Assembly (NCBI GenBank): GCA_934754755.1
Contig: CAKVJS010000034.1
Coordinates: 1-9,327 of the forward strand
Origin: an uncultured Erysipelotrichales bacterium
GTDB lineage: Bacteria > Bacillota_I > Bacilli_A > Erysipelotrichales > Coprobacillaceae
Direction: 5' to 3'
DNA length: 9,327 bases
The notes under the pieces: generated by a model
Database searches by the model: none
The model's input: the letters and a program-made list of their open reading frames with translations, nothing else
Told to the model about the DNA's origin: nothing
In this document: piece after piece, positions 6,731 to 9,327 of the stretch
Layout: each line of letters starts with the position of its first letter
Position numbering within the stretch: the stretch's first letter is position 1
Program-made: the position numbers and the translations under genes

Positions 6731-8788
6731 GTGATATTTAAAAAGAAATGGGAAGATGCATGGGATGGCTTCCAAACAGGAAAATGGGCGAAGGAAGTAA
6801 ATTTACGTGATTTTATTCAAAGTAACTATGCTCCTTACGACGGGGATGAAAGTTTTTTAGCCGGACCAACAAAAAATACACTAGATTTATGGCAACAAGT
6901 AATGGCATTAACGAAACAAGAAATAGAAGCGGGTGGCGTACTAGATATGGATACCGATATCGTATCTACGATTACCTCACACGAACCAGGATATTTAGAT
7001 AAGGACAAAGAAACGATTGTTGGATTTCAAACAGACAAACCTTTCAAACGATCTTTACAACCTTTTGGTGGGATCCGTATTGCTGAAGCTGCTTGTGAAT
7101 CCAATGGATATAAAGTCGATAAAGAAATTTCACGTGTCTTTAGAGACTATCGTAAAACGCATAATCAAGGTGTTTTTGATGCTTATACGCCAGAAATTCG
7201 GGCTTGTCGTTCATCGCATATTATAACTGGACTGCCAGATGGATATGGTCGTGGACGAATCATTGGGGATTATCGCCGGGTATCATTATATGGTGTGGAT
7301 AAATTAATTGAAGATAAGAAAAATCAATTAAATACTACGCAAACAAGAATGACTACAGAAGTCATCCAATTACGAGAAGAATTGAATGAACAAATTCGTG
7401 CTTTGCAAGAATTAAAAGAAATGGCTATGTCATATGGATATGATATTTCATTGCCTGCTACGAATGCTAAAGAAGCTATTCAATGGTTGTATTTTGGTTA
7501 TTTAGCAGCTGTTAAAGAACAAAATGGAGCAGCGATGTCTCTAGGTAGAACATCAACATTTTTAGATATTTATATTGAAAGAGATTTAGCGAAAGGAATC
7601 GTAACAGAGGAAGAAATACAAGAGTATATCGATCACTTTATTATGAAATTACGCCTTGTAAAATTCGCAAGAACACCAGATTATAATGATATTTTTGCGG
7701 GTGATCCAACATGGGTTACCGAATCCTTAGCAGGTGTTGGTATAGATGGTCGTCATATGGCTACGAAAACTTCTTTTCGATACTTACACACCTTAGAAAA
7801 CTTAGGAACGGCACCAGAACCAAATATGACGGTTTTATGGTCTACAAACTTGCCGATGAACTTTAAACGTTACTGTGCTAAAATATCTATTTTAACATCT
7901 TCTATTCAATATGAAAATGATGATTTAATGCGTGTTACACACGGTGATGATTATGCGATTGCATGTTGTGTTTCATCGATGCGTGTTGGTAAAGAAATGC
8001 AGTTCTTTGGAGCTCGGGCTAACCTTGCTAAATGTTTACTATACGCTATAAATGGTGGGGTAGACGAAAAATCGAAAAAACAAATAGGACCAAAATTCAG
8101 ACCAATTACGGAAGAATATTTAAATTACGATGAAGTTATCAGTCGCTATACCGATATGATGGAATGGCTAGCTGGTGTGTATGTTAACGCCCTAAATATT
8201 ATCCACTATATGCATGATAAATATGCGTATGAAAGAGTGCAAATGGCATTGCATGATCGAGAAGTAAAACGCTATTTCGCCACTGGAATTGCTGGGTTAT
8301 CAGTTGTTGCTGATTCCTTGTCAGCGATTAAATACGCAAAAGTAAAAGTTATTCGTGATGAAGACGGTGTTGCTGTTGATTATGAAGTTGAGGGAGATTT
8401 CCCTAAATATGGAAATGATGATGATCGCGTAGATGATATTGCGAATTGGTTAGTCGAAACATTTATGAATATGATTCGCCAACATTACACATACCGTAAT
8501 GGGGTACCTACTACTTCTATCTTAACGATTACATCGAATGTTGTATACGGTAAGGCAACTGGTAATACGCCAGATGGTCGTAAAGCTGGAGAACCATTTG
8601 CACCGGGTGCAAATCCAATGCATGGTAGAGACCATAGTGGGGCTATTGCTTCTCTATCGTCGGTAGCGAAATTACCTTTCAAAGATGCACAGGATGGTAT
8701 TTCTAATACTTTCTCGATTGTTCCTGGAGCATTAGGAAAAGATGATCAAGTATTTAGTGGAGAACTAGACCTTGACAAACTTGATTAA
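6731..8788 (+). CDS. pflB: Pyruvate formate-lyase core subunit lacking the glycyl radical domain
   Basis: A 685-aa cytoplasmic protein matching E. coli PflB nearly end to end over its alpha/beta barrel. The enzyme converts pyruvate and CoA to acetyl-CoA and formate. Visible motifs include [10 protein letters not shown] at the N-terminus, [82 protein letters not shown] with the catalytic pair Cys412-Cys413 (Cys418-Cys419 in E. coli), [24 protein letters not shown] and GANPMHGRD. The gene ends at [16 protein letters not shown], just where the family continues into its C-terminal glycyl radical domain (about 70-75 residues with RVSGYAV). It therefore cannot work alone, and the missing domain is encoded by 9010-9246. 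The GTG start at 6731 is set by AAGGAGG and gives an N-terminus aligned with E. coli. Nothing suggests decay inside the core. It is expressed from its own promoter, probably with the two small genes that follow. Confidence 0.95.
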   Translation: MIFKKKWEDAWDGFQTGKWAKEVNLRDFIQSNYAPYDGDESFLAGPTKNTLDLWQQVMALTKQEIEAGGVLDMDTDIVSTITSHEPGYLDKDKETIVGFQTDKPFKRSLQPFGGIRIAEAACESNGYKVDKEISRVFRDYRKTHNQGVFDAYTPEIRACRSSHIITGLPDGYGRGRIIGDYRRVSLYGVDKLIEDKKNQLNTTQTRMTTEVIQLREELNEQIRALQELKEMAMSYGYDISLPATNAKEAIQWLYFGYLAAVKEQNGAAMSLGRTSTFLDIYIERDLAKGIVTEEEIQEYIDHFIMKLRLVKFARTPDYNDIFAGDPTWVTESLAGVGIDGRHMATKTSFRYLHTLENLGTAPEPNMTVLWSTNLPMNFKRYCAKISILTSSIQYENDDLMRVTHGDDYAIACCVSSMRVGKEMQFFGARANLAKCLLYAINGGVDEKSKKQIGPKFRPITEEYLNYDEVISRYTDMMEWLAGVYVNALNIIHYMHDKYAYERVQMALHDREVKRYFATGIAGLSVVADSLSAIKYAKVKVIRDEDGVAVDYEVEGDFPKYGNDDDRVDDIANWLVETFMNMIRQHYTYRNGVPTTSILTITSNVVYGKATGNTPDGRKAGEPFAPGANPMHGRDHSGAIASLSSVAKLPFKDAQDGISNTFSIVPGALGKDDQVFSGELDLDKLD

Positions 8789-8800
8789 GGAAGTGAAATA

Positions 8801-9007
8801 ATGGTTAATCAAAAGGATATTGATGCTATTATTAATGCGTTAGATGATGCTACTCGTAATGGTAGTGATCATGTAAATGTTATTGTTAAAGACCAAATGT
8901 TACAAGATCCACCTATAATTAAAAAAGGGATGGATGTAACAAGCGGCGATTGCGCCTGTGAAATTCCCAATCTACAGGCGTGTGATGAAGATAAGGAAGG
9001 AAGATAA
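8801..9007 (+). CDS. 68-aa glycyl-radical-domain-like protein without the radical glycine
   Basis: A small protein encoded between the pyruvate formate-lyase core and its glycyl radical subunit. Residues 3-36 ([19 protein letters not shown], then [15 protein letters not shown]) align with the first half of the glycyl radical domain encoded at 9010-9246: NQ, LD, G, H-x-N-V-x-V and ML-x-D positions match with two single-residue gaps. The second half is different. The [13 protein letters not shown] part is absent and is replaced by a polar tail with Cys51, Cys53 and Cys61 ([16 protein letters not shown]). It therefore cannot carry a glycyl radical. GGAAG at 8789-8793, directly after the pflB stop, lies seven bases before the ATG. 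The frame is the same as pflB, only four codons past its stop. Docking on the core, or with the activating enzyme, is inference; the cysteines could bind metal or sense redox state. I know no named family for it. Confidence 0.8.
   Translation: MVNQKDIDAIINALDDATRNGSDHVNVIVKDQMLQDPPIIKKGMDVTSGDCACEIPNLQACDEDKEGR
8953..8980 (+). repeat. GC-rich inverted repeat inside the middle pfl gene
   Basis: CGCCTGT (8953-8959) and ACAGGCG (8974-8980) can pair as a perfect 7-bp stem with a 14-base loop, extendable by G-T pairs. No U-tract follows, so it is not a terminator. It lies 14 bases before the ribosome binding site of the glycyl radical subunit gene and could affect its translation or the stability of a processed mRNA. 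The same bases encode the cysteine-rich tail, so chance is possible. Confidence 0.45.
8995..9003 (+). promoter_or_regulatory. Ribosome binding site of the glycyl radical subunit, inside the previous gene
   Basis: GGAAGGAAG overlaps the last codons of the 68-aa gene and ends six bases before the ATG at 9010. With only two bases between the stop and the next ATG, translation of the two small proteins is probably coupled. Confidence 0.75.
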
Positions 9008-9009
9008 AA

Positions 9010-9246
9010 ATGGAAAATCAACAAGTAAATAACTTAGTGTCTATGTTAGATGGTTATGCAAGTAAGGGAGGACATCATTTAAACGTTAATGTCTTTACGA
9101 AAGAAACGTTATTAGATGCCCAACAACATCCAGAACAATATCCACAATTAACAGTACGTGTATCTGGATACGCGGTTAACTTTGTTAAACTAACAAAGGA
9201 ACAACAAGACGATGTCATTTCAAGAACTTTCCATGGTCAAATGTAA
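9010..9246 (+). CDS. Stand-alone glycyl radical domain of pyruvate formate-lyase (GrcA/YfiD-like subunit)
   Basis: A 78-aa protein that is essentially the missing C-terminus of Pfl[19 protein letters not shown] at 12-29, [17 protein letters not shown] at 32-48, RVSGYAV at 50-56 and [12 protein letters not shown] at 63-74 match the last 70 or so residues of E. coli PflB. Gly53 corresponds to Gly734, the residue that PFL-activating enzyme turns into the stored radical. It is shorter than E. coli GrcA/YfiD (about 127 aa), which repairs oxygen-cleaved PflB, and has only the domain itself. Because the adjacent core gene lacks this domain, the protein is more likely an obligatory subunit than a repair part; that is inference. 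It follows the 68-aa gene by two bases and is the last gene before a strong terminator. Confidence 0.93.
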   Translation: MENQQVNNLVSMLDGYASKGGHHLNVNVFTKETLLDAQQHPEQYPQLTVRVSGYAVNFVKLTKEQQDDVISRTFHGQM

Positions 9247-9269
9247 AGTATAAAAATTGTTATTTTTAG

Positions 9270-9297
9270 AAGGTAATATACATTATTACCTTTTTTT
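9270..9297 (+). terminator. Rho-independent terminator of the pfl operon
   Basis: A perfect 9-bp stem AAGGTAATA/TATTACCTT (9270-9278 with 9284-9292) has a 5-base loop and runs into seven Ts (9291-9297). It lies 23 bases after the glycyl radical subunit stop. It marks the operon end and shows that no pflA is cotranscribed downstream by simple read-through. The remaining 30 bases of the window show nothing I can identify. Confidence 0.9.
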
Positions 9298-9327
9298 ATG
9301 TTAAGATATATAACAGTAAATCATATT

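Noticed and set aside
6332..6775. Minus-strand open frame of 147 codons across the end of the MurE-like gene and the start of pflB
   Set aside because: It is antisense to two well-supported genes and spans the pfl promoter; the product has no recognisable features and reflects low stop density only.
8801..9246. Sequencing error splitting one normal pflB
   Set aside because: Joining the pieces would need removal of a stop, a whole 68-codon duplicate-like segment and a frame change. Each small gene has its own well-placed ribosome binding site, and the duplicate cannot come from a single base error.

Overview
The window comes from an AT-rich, low-GC Gram-positive genome (Bacillota). Strong AGGAGG-type ribosome binding sites, sigma-A-like promoters, U-tract terminators, short gene spacing and a single coding strand all point that way. 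A pyruvate formate-lyase gene indicates anaerobic mixed-acid fermentation. An Erysipelotrichia- or Bacilli-like host is my best guess, from overall protein flavour only. All convincing genes are on the + strand. I see no tRNA, rRNA, CRISPR array, insertion sequence or prophage gene.

Layout. (1) 1-1558: the end of a polar amino-acid ABC importer operon, with the C-terminal part of the substrate-binding protein followed by two permeases. The ATPase is not in view and may lie upstream, as in glnQHMP-type operons. (2) 1604-2287: a seven-helix Bax-inhibitor-1 (BI-1/YetJ) family membrane protein with a likely terminator just after it. (3) 2361-6632: a compact four-gene run of rsmE (16S rRNA m3U1498 methyltransferase), an unrecognised 254-aa protein, mtaB (tRNA ms2t6A37 methylthiotransferase) and a divergent MurE-family ligase. 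Genes overlap or abut, so cotranscription is likely. (4) 6671-9297: a self-contained pyruvate formate-lyase unit with its own near-consensus promoter and a strong terminator.

The most interesting part is region 4. The pyruvate formate-lyase is split. The large pflB-like gene keeps the catalytic Cys-Cys pair but stops before the glycyl radical domain. That domain, with the RVSGYAV motif, is a separate 78-aa protein encoded two genes downstream. Between them is a 68-aa protein that resembles the first half of the same glycyl radical domain but lacks the radical glycine and instead ends in a three-cysteine tail. The three genes have separate ribosome binding sites and share one promoter and one terminator. 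The obvious model is a two-part enzyme in which the small glycyl radical subunit docks on the core. The middle protein could be a non-radical paralogue acting as placeholder, regulator or activation helper; that role is inference. No activating enzyme (pflA) follows before the terminator.

The MurE-family protein is the second point of note. Several positions normally invariant in MurE, including the carbamylated lysine and the DNPR-type specificity loop, are changed.
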